Assembly: GCF_900624995.1 (NCBI RefSeq)
Contig: NZ_UYXQ01000021.1
Coordinates: forward strand, 1 to 64,000
Direction of reading: 5' to 3'
DNA: 64,000 nucleotides
From: Pseudomonas antarctica
GTDB taxonomy: Bacteria; Pseudomonadota; Gammaproteobacteria; Pseudomonadales; Pseudomonadaceae
The first letter of the stretch is position 1. Every line of letters starts with the position of its first letter. The translations under genes and the position numbers were made by a program. Below are positions 24,057 through 34,448 of the stretch, piece by piece. Below the pieces are notes generated by a model. That model made no database searches. It saw only the letters and a list, made by a program, of their open reading frames with translations, and was not told where the DNA came from.

Positions 24057-25751
24057 ATGCACAGTTATGACTATTGGCTGATCATCGCCTTCTTTGTCGT
24101 GGTGCTGGTGCCGGCACCGTTCCTGGGGCGGTTCTACTACAAGGTGATGGAAGGTCAGCGCACGTGGCTAACGCCGGTGTTCGGCCCTGTCGAGCGCGCG
24201 TGTTATCGCTTGTCGGGCGTGGATGAACATCAGGAACAGAGCTGGCAGAAGTACATGCTGGCGTTGCTGGCGTTCAACCTGGCGGGTTTTGTGTTGCTGT
24301 TCGCGATCCTGCTGTTCCAGGGCTATCTCCCACTGAACCCGCAAAAATTGCCAGGCCAGGAATGGACCCTGGCCTTCAACACTGCAGTCAGTTTCATAAC
24401 CAACACCAACTGGCAGAACTACAGCGGTGAGGCGTCCCTGAGCTACCTCAGCCAGATGGTCGGCCTGACGGTGCAAAACTTCGTCAGTGCCGCCACCGGG
24501 CTGTCCGTGCTGGTCGCCCTTTGCCGTGGTATCAGTCGCAAATCCACTAAGACGTTGGGTAACTTCTGGGTCGACATGACCCGCGCTACCCTCTACGGCC
24601 TGCTGCCGATGTGCCTGGTGTTTGCCCTGTTCCTGGTGTGGCAGGGCGTCCCGCAAACCTTCGCTCACTATGTCAACGCCGTGACGATGCAGGGCGTTGA
24701 CCAAGTGATCCCACTGGGCCCGGCTGCGAGCCAGATTGCAATCAAGCAACTGGGCACCAACGGCGGCGGCTTCTTTGGCGTCAACTCGGCGCATCCGTTT
24801 GAGAACCCGACTGCCTGGGCCAACCTGTTCGAAGTGGCCTCAATCATCCTGATCCCGGTGGCGTTGGTGTTTACCTTCGGTCATTACGTCAAGGACCTGC
24901 GTCAGAGCCGCGCCATCCTCGGCTGCATGCTGGCGCTGTTCCTGATCGGCGGTGCGACTTCGCTGTGGTCTGAATACCAGCCCAATCCGACCCTGAACAA
25001 CCCGGCTGTGGAGCAAACCGCACCGCTGGAAGGTAAGGAAACGCGCTTTGGCACCACCGGCACCGTGTTGTGGTCGGTGACCACCACTGCGGCGTCCAAC
25101 GGGTCGGTCAACGGCATGCAGGACAGCCTCAGCCCCCTGAGCGGCATGGTGGCGCTGGTCAATATGATGGTCGGCGAAGTGATCTTCGGCGGCGTCGGTG
25201 CCGGTATGTACGGCATGTTGCTCAACGTATTGATCGCGGTGTTCCTCGCCGGCCTGATGATCGGCCGCACCCCGGAATACCTGGGCAAGAAGCTACAGGC
25301 CAAGGAAGTGCAACTGCTGGTGGTGACCTTGCTGGTCATGCCCGTCGGTGTGCTGGTGCTGAGTTCCATCGCTGCCAGCCTGCCGGGCCCGGCAGGTGCC
25401 ATCAGTAACCCTGGCCCCCACGGGTTCAGCCAGTTGCTGTACGCCTACACCTCAGCCAGTGCCAACAACGGTTCGGCGTTCGGCGGCTTCAGTGGCAACA
25501 CCGCGTTCCACAACCTGATGTTGGGCCTGGGCATGTTGATTGGTCGCTTCGGCTACATCCTCCCGGTACTGGCCCTGGCCGGCAGCCTGGCGATGAAAAA
25601 GACCGCACCGATTGGCCAGAACAGCTTCCCGACCCATGGCCCGCTGTTCGTGACCTTGTTGGCCGTGACCATTTTGCTGGTGGGCGGCCTGACGTTCCTG
25701 CCAACGCTGGCGTTAGGCCCCATTGCTGAACACTTGAGCATGGGCTTCTAA
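24057..25751 (+). CDS. kdpA: K+-transporting ATPase, potassium-channel-like subunit KdpA
   Basis: A 564-residue membrane protein of the SKT superfamily that binds and selects K+ in the high-affinity KdpFABC pump. Four pore-loop regions are visible, including TAVSFITNTNWQNY, LGTNGGGFFGVNSAHPFENP and YTSASANNGSAFGGF, which carry the selectivity-filter glycines. The length is close to E. coli KdpA (557). A GGAGCAGG site precedes the ATG. It heads the main operon with kdpB 15 bases downstream. Confidence 0.97.
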   Translation: MHSYDYWLIIAFFVVVLVPAPFLGRFYYKVMEGQRTWLTPVFGPVERACYRLSGVDEHQEQSWQKYMLALLAFNLAGFVLLFAILLFQGYLPLNPQKLPGQEWTLAFNTAVSFITNTNWQNYSGEASLSYLSQMVGLTVQNFVSAATGLSVLVALCRGISRKSTKTLGNFWVDMTRATLYGLLPMCLVFALFLVWQGVPQTFAHYVNAVTMQGVDQVIPLGPAASQIAIKQLGTNGGGFFGVNSAHPFENPTAWANLFEVASIILIPVALVFTFGHYVKDLRQSRAILGCMLALFLIGGATSLWSEYQPNPTLNNPAVEQTAPLEGKETRFGTTGTVLWSVTTTAASNGSVNGMQDSLSPLSGMVALVNMMVGEVIFGGVGAGMYGMLLNVLIAVFLAGLMIGRTPEYLGKKLQAKEVQLLVVTLLVMPVGVLVLSSIAASLPGPAGAISNPGPHGFSQLLYAYTSASANNGSAFGGFSGNTAFHNLMLGLGMLIGRFGYILPVLALAGSLAMKKTAPIGQNSFPTHGPLFVTLLAVTILLVGGLTFLPTLALGPIAEHLSMGF

Positions 25752-25766
25752 AAAGGGGATATGAAA

Positions 25767-27824
25767 ATGAATATGCCTGTAAAAAACGCCGCTCCTGTGA
25801 ACACTCAGGAGTCGCCCAAGACCGCCATGCCCGCGCTGTGGCGCCCGGCGCTGATCCAGGCTTTCGTCAAGTTGGACCCGCGCCAACTGCAACGCTCGCC
25901 AGTGATGCTGGTGGTCGAGCTGACCGCGATCCTCACCACGGTGTTGTGCTTCGTGCCCGACACCACCGTGCCGACGTTTGTCGCCGTGCAAATCGCCGTG
26001 TGGCTGTGGTTCACCGTGCTGTTCGCAAACTTCGCTGAAGCGTTGGCCGAAGGTCGCGGCAAGGCCCGCGCCGACAGCCTCAAAGCCGGCAGCGAAGGCC
26101 TCAGCGCACGTCGCAAAGAAGCCGACGGCAGCTTCAAGGTCGTGCCGGCCACCAGCCTGTGTAAAGGCGACGTGGTACGCGTCACCGCCGGGGAAATGAT
26201 CCCCGGTGACGGCGAGGTCATCGAAGGCATTGCGGCGGTCAACGAAGCGGCGATCACCGGTGAATCCGCGCCGGTGATCCGTGAGTCCGGTGGCGACCGT
26301 TGCGCCGTCACCGGCAACACACGGCTGGTGTCGGACTGGTTGCTGATCCGCATCACCGTCAACCCGGGTGAGTCCACGCTTGACCGTATGATCGCCCTGG
26401 TAGAAGGCGCCAAGCGCCAGAAAACCCCTAACGAAGTCGCGCTGGATATCCTGCTGATCGGCCTGACCCTGATCTTCCTGCTGGTGGTGGTCACGCTGCA
26501 GCCGTTCGCCCACTTCGCTAATGGCAGCTTGCCGTTGGTGTTCCTGGTCGCACTGCTGGTGACGCTGATTCCTACCACCATCGGCGGCCTGTTATCGGCC
26601 ATCGGTATCGCGGGCATGGACCGCCTGGTGCGCCTCAACGTGATCGCCAAGTCCGGTCGTGCAGTGGAAGCAGCGGGTGACGTGCATGTGTTGCTGCTGG
26701 ATAAAACCGGCACCATCACCTTCGGCAACCGTCGCTGCGCAGCGGTGATTGCCGCGCCTGGCGTCAGCGGTGATGACCTGGCTGAAGGCGCGTTGCTGGC
26801 ATCGCTGGCGGATGACACGGCGGAAGGTAAATCCATCGTCGAATACCTGCGCGCCTTACATCCTCAGGCTGAGCCGACCCTGGACCAACTGACCTCGGTG
26901 CCGTTCAGTGCTGAAACGCGCTTGTCCGGCGTCGATTACGAAGGTCGCGTGTTCCGCAAAGGCGCGGTCGATTCGCTGCTCGCATTTATTGGCCAACAAC
27001 GTCGTGACCTGCAGCCGGCGCTGTCGCGGGAAATCGACAAGATCGCCCAAAGCGGCGGTACGCCGTTGCTGGTGTGTGCCGACGGCAAATTGCTGGGTGC
27101 GATCCATCTCAAAGACGTGGTCAAGCCTGGCATCCGCGAACGTTTTGCCGAGCTGCGTAAACTGGGGATTCGCACCGTGATGGTGACGGGCGATAACCCG
27201 CTGACCGCTGCGGCGATTGCGGCAGAAGCCGGCGTGGATGACGTGCTGGCCGAAGCAACACCCGAGAAAAAACTCGCGCGTATTCGCCATGAACAGAACG
27301 ACGGTCGCCTGGTTGCGATGTGTGGCGACGGCGCCAACGATGCCCCGGCACTGGCCCAGGCTGACGTCGGCATGGCGATGAATGACGGCACCCAGGCTGC
27401 TCGCGAAGCGGCGAACATGGTCGACCTCGACAGCGACCCGACCAAGCTGCTGGACGTGGTGCAGATCGGCAAGGAATTGCTGGTGACGCGCGGTGCGCTG
27501 ACCACGTTTTCCATCGCCAACGACGTGGCCAAATACTTCGCGATCCTGCCCGCGCTGTTCGCCTCGATCTACCCGCAACTGGGTGTGCTCAACGTGATGC
27601 ACCTGCAGAGCCCGCAGAGCGCGATTCTCTCCGCCATTGTGTTTAACGCGTTGATCATAGTGGTGCTGATTCCCCTGGCGCTGCGCGGTGTGCGCGTGCA
27701 GGCGGCGAGTGCGGCGGCATTGCTGCGTCGCAACCTGCTGATCTATGGGCTGGGCGGGATCCTGGTGCCGTTCGTGGGTATCAAGGCGATCGACATGCTG
27801 CTGACTGCGTTGCACCTGGTGTAA
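25767..27824 (+). CDS. kdpB: K+-transporting P-type ATPase subunit KdpB
   Basis: A 685-residue P-type ATPase that drives the pump. The phosphorylation motif [11 protein letters not shown], the TGES loop in the actuator domain ([16 protein letters not shown]), and the hinge [19 protein letters not shown] are all intact. I prefer the ATG at 25767 because GGGG (25755-25758) is 8 bases upstream; the ATG at 25761 is too close to it. The gap to kdpC holds a REP-like element. Confidence 0.97.
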   Translation: MNMPVKNAAPVNTQESPKTAMPALWRPALIQAFVKLDPRQLQRSPVMLVVELTAILTTVLCFVPDTTVPTFVAVQIAVWLWFTVLFANFAEALAEGRGKARADSLKAGSEGLSARRKEADGSFKVVPATSLCKGDVVRVTAGEMIPGDGEVIEGIAAVNEAAITGESAPVIRESGGDRCAVTGNTRLVSDWLLIRITVNPGESTLDRMIALVEGAKRQKTPNEVALDILLIGLTLIFLLVVVTLQPFAHFANGSLPLVFLVALLVTLIPTTIGGLLSAIGIAGMDRLVRLNVIAKSGRAVEAAGDVHVLLLDKTGTITFGNRRCAAVIAAPGVSGDDLAEGALLASLADDTAEGKSIVEYLRALHPQAEPTLDQLTSVPFSAETRLSGVDYEGRVFRKGAVDSLLAFIGQQRRDLQPALSREIDKIAQSGGTPLLVCADGKLLGAIHLKDVVKPGIRERFAELRKLGIRTVMVTGDNPLTAAAIAAEAGVDDVLAEATPEKKLARIRHEQNDGRLVAMCGDGANDAPALAQADVGMAMNDGTQAAREAANMVDLDSDPTKLLDVVQIGKELLVTRGALTTFSIANDVAKYFAILPALFASIYPQLGVLNVMHLQSPQSAILSAIVFNALIIVVLIPLALRGVRVQAASAAALLRRNLLIYGLGGILVPFVGIKAIDMLLTALHLV

Positions 27825-27833
27825 CCCGGATGG

Positions 27834-27878
27834 TTCCCACGCTCCGCGTGGGAATGCCGCCCCGGACGCTCTGCGTCC
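27834..27878. repeat. Two tandem hairpins of a REP-like family inside the kdpB-kdpC gap
   Basis: TTCCCACGC (27834-27842) / GCGTGGGAA (27846-27854) is a perfect 9-bp stem, and GGACGC (27864-27869) / GCGTCC (27873-27878) a 6-bp stem. This double-hairpin unit is a known dispersed repeat type in pseudomonads. It separates kdpB from kdpC within the operon. Confidence 0.8.
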
Positions 27879-27908
27879 TGCGCTGATAAACGAATTGAGG
27901 AATTTGAA

Positions 27909-28454
27909 ATGTCCACCACGATCCGCCCGGCCCTGAGCCTGCTGGTCCTCATGGCCCTGATCACCGGCGTCGCCTATCCACTGGTCGTGACCGGCATCGC
28001 GCAAGTCGCCTTTCCTGACCAGGCTAACGGTAGCCTGGTGCGTGATGCCGACGGCAAAGTGCGTGGTTCCAGCCTGATCGCTCAGGATTTTACCGGTGAC
28101 GGCTGGTTCCATCCGCGCCCCTCGGCCGGCGCGTTTGCGACGGTTTCCAGCGGCGCGAGTAACCTGGGCCCAAGCAACCCGGCGCTGGCCACGCGCATCT
28201 TTGATGATGCCAATAAGGAACAGGTGCCAGGCCAGGGGCCGGTGCCTTTGGCATCACTGACTACCTCCGGCAGTGGTCTTGATCCACACTTGCCACCGCA
28301 AGCGATTGCCTATCAACTGGCGCGAGTAGCGGCGGCCCGGAATGTGCCGGTGTCTACACTGCAGCGCTTGCTCGATGAGCACATCGAAAGCCCGCTGGTG
28401 GGGCCGCCTGTCGTGAATGTGCTGGCGCTGAACATGGCGCTGGAAAACCTCTGA
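27909..28454 (+). CDS. kdpC: K+-transporting ATPase subunit KdpC
   Basis: A 181-residue protein with one N-terminal membrane helix ([21 protein letters not shown]) and a periplasmic part. KdpC assists assembly and K+ affinity of KdpFABC. Conserved stretches include [16 protein letters not shown] and [12 protein letters not shown] followed by the C-terminal LNMALENL. Start supported by GAGGAA upstream. Confidence 0.96.
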   Translation: MSTTIRPALSLLVLMALITGVAYPLVVTGIAQVAFPDQANGSLVRDADGKVRGSSLIAQDFTGDGWFHPRPSAGAFATVSSGASNLGPSNPALATRIFDDANKEQVPGQGPVPLASLTTSGSGLDPHLPPQAIAYQLARVAAARNVPVSTLQRLLDEHIESPLVGPPVVNVLALNMALENL

Positions 28455-28462
28455 GCCCCTTG

Positions 28463-28547
28463 TGTGCGGGCTTGCTTGCGAAAGCGGTCTTTCAGTAAAA
28501 AATGTGCTGACTGATTCACTGCTTTCGTGAGCAAGCCCGCTCCTACA
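28463..28547. repeat. REPIN between kdpC and kdpD
   Basis: The arm TGTGCGGGCTTGCTTGCGAA (28463 on) is inverted near 28521-28547 (GCTTTCGTGAGCAAGCCCGC then TCCTACA). Arms are less exact than in the copy at 23714. A candidate attenuation or mRNA-stability point between structural and regulatory kdp genes. Confidence 0.8.
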
Positions 28548-28589
28548 TTGGATCTTCAGTGACCTGAATACCTGAAGGAACCGCAAAGC

Positions 28590-31241
28590 ATGAGCGACTC
28601 CGGCCGCGCCGATGCCCTGTTAGCCGAACTGCCACGGGACGGCCGTGGCCGGCTCAAAGTCTTCCTTGGTGCCGCGCCGGGCGTGGGCAAGACCTACGCC
28701 ATGCTTCAGGCCGCCCATACGCAGCTGCGTCAAGGTGTGCGGCTGGTCGCCGGGGTGGTCGAAACCCACGGCCGCGCCGAGACCGAGGCCTTGCTCAGCG
28801 GCTTGCCGCAACAACCGTTGGTGCGTACCGAATACCGCGGCGTGATGCTCGAAGAAATGGACCTCGACGGCTTGCTGGCCGCCAAGCCCAAGCTGGTATT
28901 GGTCGACGAGTTGGCCCACAGCAACGCCCCCGGCAGCCGTCATGAAAAGCGCTGGCAAGACATTCAGGAACTGCTCGCTGCTGGCATTAACGTGTTCACC
29001 ACCGTCAACGTCCAGCACCTGGAAAGCCTCAACGACCAGGTGCGCGGTATCACCGGCGTGCAAGTGCGCGAAACCCTGCCGGACTGGGTGCTGCAAGCGG
29101 CTGACGAACTGCTGCTGATTGACCTGCCATCGCGCGAGCTGCTCGAGCGTCTGCGCGACGGCAAGGTCTATGTGCCGGAACAGGCCCGTGCCGCCATCGA
29201 CGCGTTTTTCACCCAGACCAATCTCATGGCCCTGCGCGAGCTGGCGATGCAGACCGCCGCTGCCCACGTGGATGACGACTTGGCCCAAGGCTATCGCCAA
29301 CTCGGCCAGGCCGCGCCGGCGGTACGCGGGCGCTTGCTGGTGGGCGTGGATGGCGATGCGCAAGCCGAGCGCCTGGTGCGTCATGCCTGCCGCGTGGCCC
29401 AGCGTCGGCATTTGCCCTGGAGCCTGGTGCATATCGATAACGGCCGCGCGCGCGATGAGCAATCGCGGCTGCGTCTGCAAAACGCCCAGCAACTCGCCGA
29501 GCGGCTTGGCGGCGAAGTGGTGTTGCTGCGGGCGGGTGAGGTGGCGAAGACGCTGATCCAGCATGCCGCCGAACGCCGCGCCAGCCTGTTGCTGGTAGGG
29601 CAGTCGCGCATGCGCTGGCGGCGTCGGCTGTTCGGTGGTGGGCTGGCGGCGCGCTTGCTGCGTAATGCCCGCGGCTTGGAAATCAATGTCCTCGACAGCG
29701 ACGACATGCCTGCGCCGCCGCGATTGCCGGATGTACGCGGCTTGGTATGGTTCGACTACGGCCTGGCAGTGGTTGCGACCGTCGTGGCGGCGGCGCTGGC
29801 CTGGGCCGTGGCCAGCGTGTTGCCGTTGCCGAATATCTCCCTGGTGTTTCTCGCGGCGGTATTGCTGGTCGGTGTGCGCAGCAGTTTGGGGCCGTCGCTG
29901 GTGTGTGCGGCGCTGTCGTTCCTGACGTACGACTTTTTGTTTATCCCGCCGAAATTCTCCTTCGCGATCCAGCGCGAAGAAGATGTGTTGACCCTGCTGT
30001 TCTTTTTGCTGATGGCGGCACTGACCGGCAACCTGGCCGCACGCCAGCGTCGGCAGTTGCAGGCGTTGCGTGATACCCAGGAAGAAACCAGCGAGTTGCT
30101 CGATCTGTCGCGCAAGCTCACCGCCGCCACTGATCGCCAGGCGGTGATCAGCGCGGCGGCGCATCATCTGCAAGGCTGGAGTGACCTGGATTTGTGCCTG
30201 GTCAATCGAGACGGGCAGGGTGACTGGAAGGTCGAGACCGGTTCACCACTGGCTTTCACTGAATCCGAACGCGCCGCCGCCGACTGGGCCTGGCAGCACG
30301 ATCAGCCGGCGGGCATGGGCACCGGCACCTTGCCGTTTGGGCGCTGGTGGTGGTGGCCGCTGTCGGGCGAGGAGGGGCCACTGGGCTTGCTAGGCGTGAG
30401 CCCCAAGCCGGGCCTGGAATTGAGCGGCCAGCGTCGTCGGCTGCTCACCGCCTTGAGCCAGCCGCTGGCTCAGGCTTTGGCCCGGGCGCAACTGGCGCAG
30501 GAGCTGGAGTCTGCGCGCCTGCACGGTGAAACCGAACAACTGCGCAGCGCCTTGCTCGCGTCGGTGTCGCACGATTTACGCACACCGTTGACCTCGATGC
30601 GCGGCAGCATCGACAGCCTGTTGGCGCTCGGCGAAGCCATCCCGCTGGAAGATCGCCGCGAATTGCTTGAAGGCACCCGCGATGAAGCCGAGCGCCTCGA
30701 CCGCTACATCCAGAACTTGCTCGACATGACACGCCTGGGCCACGGCGCCCTGAAGTTGGCGCGCGATTGGGTCTCGCCCGGCGATATTGTCGGCAGTGCC
30801 CTTGGCCGTCTGCGCGCGGTGCTGGCACCGTTGCAGGTCAAGACTGACGTGCCCGCGCAGTTGCCTTTGCTGTATGTCCACGCCGCGCTGATCGAGCAGG
30901 CGCTGGTCAATGTGCTGGAAAACGCCGCGCGTTTTTCACCGGCCCAAGGCCGTTTGGACGTCAGCGCGGGCGTGGTGGATGACCAGTTGTTTTTTGCGGT
31001 GGCCGATGAGGGGCCGGGGATTCCCGAAGACGAGCGTGCGAAGATCTTCGATATGTTCTACACCGCCGCCCGCGGTGATCGCGGCGGGCAGGGCACCGGC
31101 CTGGGGTTGGCGATCTGCCAGGGCATGGTCGGCGCTCACGGTGGGCGCATCAGCGTCGCCGATGGCATTGAAGGACGAGGCACTTGCATCACCTTGTTCC
31201 TGCCATTGCCGACTCAGCCTGGCCTGGAGCGCGACGCTTGA
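28590..31241 (+). CDS. kdpD: Sensor histidine kinase KdpD
   Basis: An 883-residue kinase that senses K+ limitation and phosphorylates KdpE. In order: the KdpD N-terminal domain with Walker A GAAPGVGKT (residues 27-35), a universal-stress-like domain (~250-370), four close membrane helices (~395-490), a GAF-like region, HisKA with SVSHDLRTPLTSMRG (His near 660) and an HATPase domain with DEGPGIPEDER and GTGLGLAICQGMVGAHGG. The size matches E. coli KdpD (894). kdpE follows after 37 bases. Confidence 0.97.
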   Translation: MSDSGRADALLAELPRDGRGRLKVFLGAAPGVGKTYAMLQAAHTQLRQGVRLVAGVVETHGRAETEALLSGLPQQPLVRTEYRGVMLEEMDLDGLLAAKPKLVLVDELAHSNAPGSRHEKRWQDIQELLAAGINVFTTVNVQHLESLNDQVRGITGVQVRETLPDWVLQAADELLLIDLPSRELLERLRDGKVYVPEQARAAIDAFFTQTNLMALRELAMQTAAAHVDDDLAQGYRQLGQAAPAVRGRLLVGVDGDAQAERLVRHACRVAQRRHLPWSLVHIDNGRARDEQSRLRLQNAQQLAERLGGEVVLLRAGEVAKTLIQHAAERRASLLLVGQSRMRWRRRLFGGGLAARLLRNARGLEINVLDSDDMPAPPRLPDVRGLVWFDYGLAVVATVVAAALAWAVASVLPLPNISLVFLAAVLLVGVRSSLGPSLVCAALSFLTYDFLFIPPKFSFAIQREEDVLTLLFFLLMAALTGNLAARQRRQLQALRDTQEETSELLDLSRKLTAATDRQAVISAAAHHLQGWSDLDLCLVNRDGQGDWKVETGSPLAFTESERAAADWAWQHDQPAGMGTGTLPFGRWWWWPLSGEEGPLGLLGVSPKPGLELSGQRRRLLTALSQPLAQALARAQLAQELESARLHGETEQLRSALLASVSHDLRTPLTSMRGSIDSLLALGEAIPLEDRRELLEGTRDEAERLDRYIQNLLDMTRLGHGALKLARDWVSPGDIVGSALGRLRAVLAPLQVKTDVPAQLPLLYVHAALIEQALVNVLENAARFSPAQGRLDVSAGVVDDQLFFAVADEGPGIPEDERAKIFDMFYTAARGDRGGQGTGLGLAICQGMVGAHGGRISVADGIEGRGTCITLFLPLPTQPGLERDA

Positions 31242-31278
31242 GCTACCCTCTTTTTTCCACGGATTTTGATTGGACACC

Positions 31279-31968
31279 ATGAGCCAGACCGCGACGATTT
31301 TAGTCATTGATGACGAACCGCAGATCCGCAAATTTCTGCGTATCAGCCTGGCCTCCCAGGGCTATAAGGTGATCGAGGCCGGCACGGGCAACGAGGGCCT
31401 CGCCCAGGCGGCTTTAAGCAAACCGGATTTGCTCGTACTCGACCTCGGCCTGCCCGACATGGACGGCCAACACGTGTTGCGCGAGTTTCGCGAGTGGTCA
31501 ACGGTGCCGGTGCTGGTGTTATCGGTGCGCGCCAGTGAGGTGCAAAAAGTCGAGGCCCTGGATAGCGGCGCGAATGATTACGTGACCAAACCCTTTGGTA
31601 TCCAGGAGTTTCTCGCCCGAGTTCGCGCCTTACTGCGCCAGACTCCAGCGGGGGAGGCCCAGGAAGCCGCCTTGAGTTTTGGCCCGCTGACGGTGGACCT
31701 GGCCTATCGCCGCGTGCTGCTGGAGGGTGTCGAGGTGGCACTGACCCGCAAGGAATATGCGGTGCTGGCGCAATTGGCGCGGCACCCGGGGCGCGTGATC
31801 ACCCAGCAGCAACTGCTCAAGGATATCTGGGGCCCGACCCACACCGAAGACAGCCACTACCTGCGCATTGTGGTGGGCCATTTGCGCCAGAAGTTGGCGG
31901 ATGATCCGACGCAGCCACGGTTTATTGTGACTGAGGCGGGGGTGGGGTATCGATTATTGAGTGCTTGA
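31279..31968 (+). CDS. kdpE: Response regulator KdpE
   Basis: A 229-residue OmpR/PhoB-type regulator. The receiver domain (ATILVIDDEPQIRKFLR, phospho-acceptor Asp in LLVLDLGLPDMDG, Lys in YVTKPF) is followed by a winged helix ending in HYLRIVVGHLRQKL and FIVTEAGVGYRL. It activates kdpFABC. The ATG at 31279 is preferred over the TTG at 31270. Confidence 0.96.
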   Translation: MSQTATILVIDDEPQIRKFLRISLASQGYKVIEAGTGNEGLAQAALSKPDLLVLDLGLPDMDGQHVLREFREWSTVPVLVLSVRASEVQKVEALDSGANDYVTKPFGIQEFLARVRALLRQTPAGEAQEAALSFGPLTVDLAYRRVLLEGVEVALTRKEYAVLAQLARHPGRVITQQQLLKDIWGPTHTEDSHYLRIVVGHLRQKLADDPTQPRFIVTEAGVGYRLLSA

Positions 31969-31993
31969 GTTGAGCTGCATCTGAACTGGCCCC

Positions 31994-32010
31994 TTCGCGA
32001 GCAAGCCCGC
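31994..32010. repeat. Single REP arm between kdpE and the patatin-like gene
   Basis: TTCGCGAGCAAGCCCGC is identical to the core of the REPIN arm at 23714. No partner copy is seen nearby. Confidence 0.75.
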
Positions 32011-32018
32011 CCACTCTT

Positions 32019-33056
32019 TCAACCCTGCTCACTCTCATACTTGTCCAATGTATCCCTGGCAATTTCCCGCCCTAAGGCGATCAACTCCGGCGCCTTGTAG
32101 AACTCGAAAAACCGGCACACCCGCTTTGGCACGTTGATCAACACATCGGGCGGATACCCAGCGATTTTGTATTGCGCCAGCGACGTCTGCATCACCTCGA
32201 AACTCTGGTTGATCAGGTCCAGCAGGGACGCCGGGCCGACGTTGTCGATGATGAACGAACCGGTCGCCGATTTCGGCGCTCCGGCTTTTTCCGGTGCGGC
32301 GGCGGGTTGCTGGGATTCGGGCTCGGCCGATTCCAGCCATGGGTTGATCTCGGCGGTCTGAGCTTGCAAGGCCTCTTGCTCCAGCTTCATTAACTGCTCG
32401 GCTTGTTTGCGTCGAAACGGCAGGTGAGAACCCAGTGATTTGGCCAAGCTGTTAAAGCGGCTCTTGAACGCCGGTGGGCGCTGTATCACTGGCAACTGGT
32501 AGTGTTTTTGGTTGGTGGCATTGAGGTTGACCGCGATGATCAAGTCGCAATGGCTCGATACTACCGGCACGATCGGCAGCGGGTTGAGCAGGCCGCCGTC
32601 GACGAGCATGCGGTTGCCCTGCATCACGGGCGTGAACAGGCTGGGGATCGCCGCTGACGCGCGCATGGCCTGGTGCAAGCAGCCTTCCTGGAACCAGATC
32701 TCCTGCTGGTTGGTCAGGTCGGTCGCTACGGCGGTGTAGGGAACGCGCAGCTCTTCGATATTGATCTCGCCGACGATCTTGCGGATTTGCCCGAAGACTT
32801 TCTCGCCGCGAATGGCTCCCAGGCGAAAACTCACGTCCACCAGGCGCAGCACGTCCAGGTAATCGAGGCTTTCGATCCAGTTTCGATACTCGTCAAGTTT
32901 GCCGGCGGCATAGATTCCGCCCACCACGGCGCCCATCGAGCAGCCGGCGATACAGGCGATGTCATAGCCACGCCGCTCGATTTCTTCAATCACGCCGATA
33001 TGGGCGTAGCCCCTGGCTCCCCCAGAGCCCAGTACCAAGGCAACACGCTTCTTCAT
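32019..33056 (-). CDS. Patatin-like phospholipase, RssA type
   Basis: A 345-residue serine hydrolase of the patatin family. The oxyanion motif GSGGARGYAHIGV (residues ~9-21), the nucleophile elbow GCSMG and the catalytic DGG (LVDGGLLNPLP) are all present, so it should be active, probably on membrane lipids. The C-terminal ~120 residues, with an Ala/Pro-rich linker, go beyond the basic domain. The ATG at 33056 has a GGAAGGAC site; the longer ORF upstream is not supported. It converges with kdpE. Confidence 0.88.
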   Translation of the reverse strand: MKKRVALVLGSGGARGYAHIGVIEEIERRGYDIACIAGCSMGAVVGGIYAAGKLDEYRNWIESLDYLDVLRLVDVSFRLGAIRGEKVFGQIRKIVGEINIEELRVPYTAVATDLTNQQEIWFQEGCLHQAMRASAAIPSLFTPVMQGNRMLVDGGLLNPLPIVPVVSSHCDLIIAVNLNATNQKHYQLPVIQRPPAFKSRFNSLAKSLGSHLPFRRKQAEQLMKLEQEALQAQTAEINPWLESAEPESQQPAAAPEKAGAPKSATGSFIIDNVGPASLLDLINQSFEVMQTSLAQYKIAGYPPDVLINVPKRVCRFFEFYKAPELIALGREIARDTLDKYESEQG

Positions 33057-33272
33057 GGTCCATGTCCTTCCCAAGGCAGGTGCCCACAATGCACCTTTTA
33101 AGGGGGCCGCTTCAATCTTCGCGCAGCCGCGTAATATTTTTCCTGAATCGTGAGCAGGCTCGAGTATGCTCTGACGATAAGCGCTTCTGATTTCAGGCGT
33201 CGGACAAGGCACTTTTCCTTGTAGGCAACGTCTACACCCTACGACTGTTTTTCTTTATTTGAGGTGTCATTG

Positions 33273-33551
33273 ATGAAAGCCTGGATGTGTGTACCTGTGA
33301 TCGTGTTGGCCCTGGCCGGTTGTGCCGGGAAAACCGCTTACCGCGATAGCTGTGGCACGCAGTTGGACGCGGCATGGCATGAGCTGGACTTGGCCAAGGC
33401 CGAAGGGTTTGCCGGCACCGTGAGCTACTCTAAGGCCTTGTCCTTGTTGACAGGTGCCAAGACCCAGCAGCAGTTCGAAGCGTTTGAAGGCTGCTCCAAC
33501 AAAGCCGAAAAAGCGCGGTTCTATATTCGCGAGTCGCGCGCCGGGCGTTGA
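33273..33551 (+). CDS. Small predicted lipoprotein
   Basis: A 92-residue protein with a lipoprotein signal (MKAWMCVPVIVLALAGC, Cys about residue 17). The mature part contains SCGTQLDAAWHELDLAKAEGF and ends with a Lys/Arg-rich stretch; helical repeats are likely. Two later Cys could pair. GAGGTG precedes the ATG at 33273; an upstream GTG at 33264 is unlikely. Conserved-looking but of unknown function. It is divergent from the patatin-like gene. Confidence 0.78.
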   Translation: MKAWMCVPVIVLALAGCAGKTAYRDSCGTQLDAAWHELDLAKAEGFAGTVSYSKALSLLTGAKTQQQFEAFEGCSNKAEKARFYIRESRAGR

Positions 33552-33596
33552 CCTGTAGCGGCCAAGTAGGGTTTTTCATCGTCAAGGGAGGAAGGG

Positions 33597-34358
33597 ATGT
33601 CAGCTTTGGTCGATCAGTTAGTCGCTCAGGTCATTGGCCTGGAAGTAGGGTTGCTGAGCTGCCAGGCTCGTCTCGCTGCCGTTACCGACGATGAAGCCCT
33701 GCACGATCTGCGCACGACCGTGCGGCGCTTGCGCAGTTTGTTGCGGCCCTTGCGCGGTTTGCCGGGAGTGGAACAGCTAGAATTGGCCGCCAGCACAGTC
33801 GGCCAATTGACCACGCCGCTACGCGACCGAGAAGTCCTGGCGGCGTATCTGCATCAGCATGGCTACCACGAAGCGGCGGACCGGCGCCTGCGCCTGCAAC
33901 CCGACGCCTATCGCCACGTGGCGCAAAGCCCGGAAGTGGCGCACCTGCTGCTGATCCTCGATGCATTCCCACGCTTTATCCGTGCGTCCCAACACCAGAA
34001 ATTACTCAAGGGCCTGCTCCCGCGTATTGAAAAGCGTCTGGCCAAGCAATGGCATACGCTTGATGAAGCCCTCAAAGACCCCAATCATGATCGCCACCGT
34101 CTCCGCCTGCTGATCAAGCGTGTGCGCTACGCCGCTGAGGCTTACCCCGAGCTGGACAAACTGCCTTCCAAAGCCGTGTCGCGGCTCAAACAAGCCCAAG
34201 GCGCCCTGGGTGATTGGCACGACTGCTGGCAGTGGCTGGCCCAGGCCGGGCATCAACCGGATTTGCAGCCGTGTGTTCCTGTCTGGCATCGCACCATGGC
34301 CAAGGCGGAAGGCGAAGCGGACCGCGTGCTGGACAAGCTCAGCGCGGACTGTTTCTAA
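33597..34358 (+). CDS. CHAD domain protein
   Basis: A 253-residue all-helical protein of the CHAD family (conserved histidine alpha-helical domain). Visible landmarks are the first motif DEALHDLRTTVRRLRSLLRPL (H...R..R), HRLRLLIKRVRYAAEAYPEL and LKQAQGALGDWHDCWQWL. CHAD proteins bind polyphosphate through the basic grooves formed by these residues. No CYTH triphosphatase domain is fused here. A GGGAGG site precedes the ATG. Confidence 0.9.
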   Translation: MSALVDQLVAQVIGLEVGLLSCQARLAAVTDDEALHDLRTTVRRLRSLLRPLRGLPGVEQLELAASTVGQLTTPLRDREVLAAYLHQHGYHEAADRRLRLQPDAYRHVAQSPEVAHLLLILDAFPRFIRASQHQKLLKGLLPRIEKRLAKQWHTLDEALKDPNHDRHRLRLLIKRVRYAAEAYPELDKLPSKAVSRLKQAQGALGDWHDCWQWLAQAGHQPDLQPCVPVWHRTMAKAEGEADRVLDKLSADCF

Positions 34359-34448
34359 GCCGGTCCGGTTTTTGGCCGGAATGGGCGCTGTACCTTGCCG
34401 GCCCGATAGTTAAGATCGCCCCATCGGTTTTCTTGATGTGAGGTCGCC

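Noticed and set aside
28620..30173. 517-residue minus-strand ORF opposite kdpD
   Set aside because: Antisense shadow rich in Gln, His and Arg; no motifs or start site.
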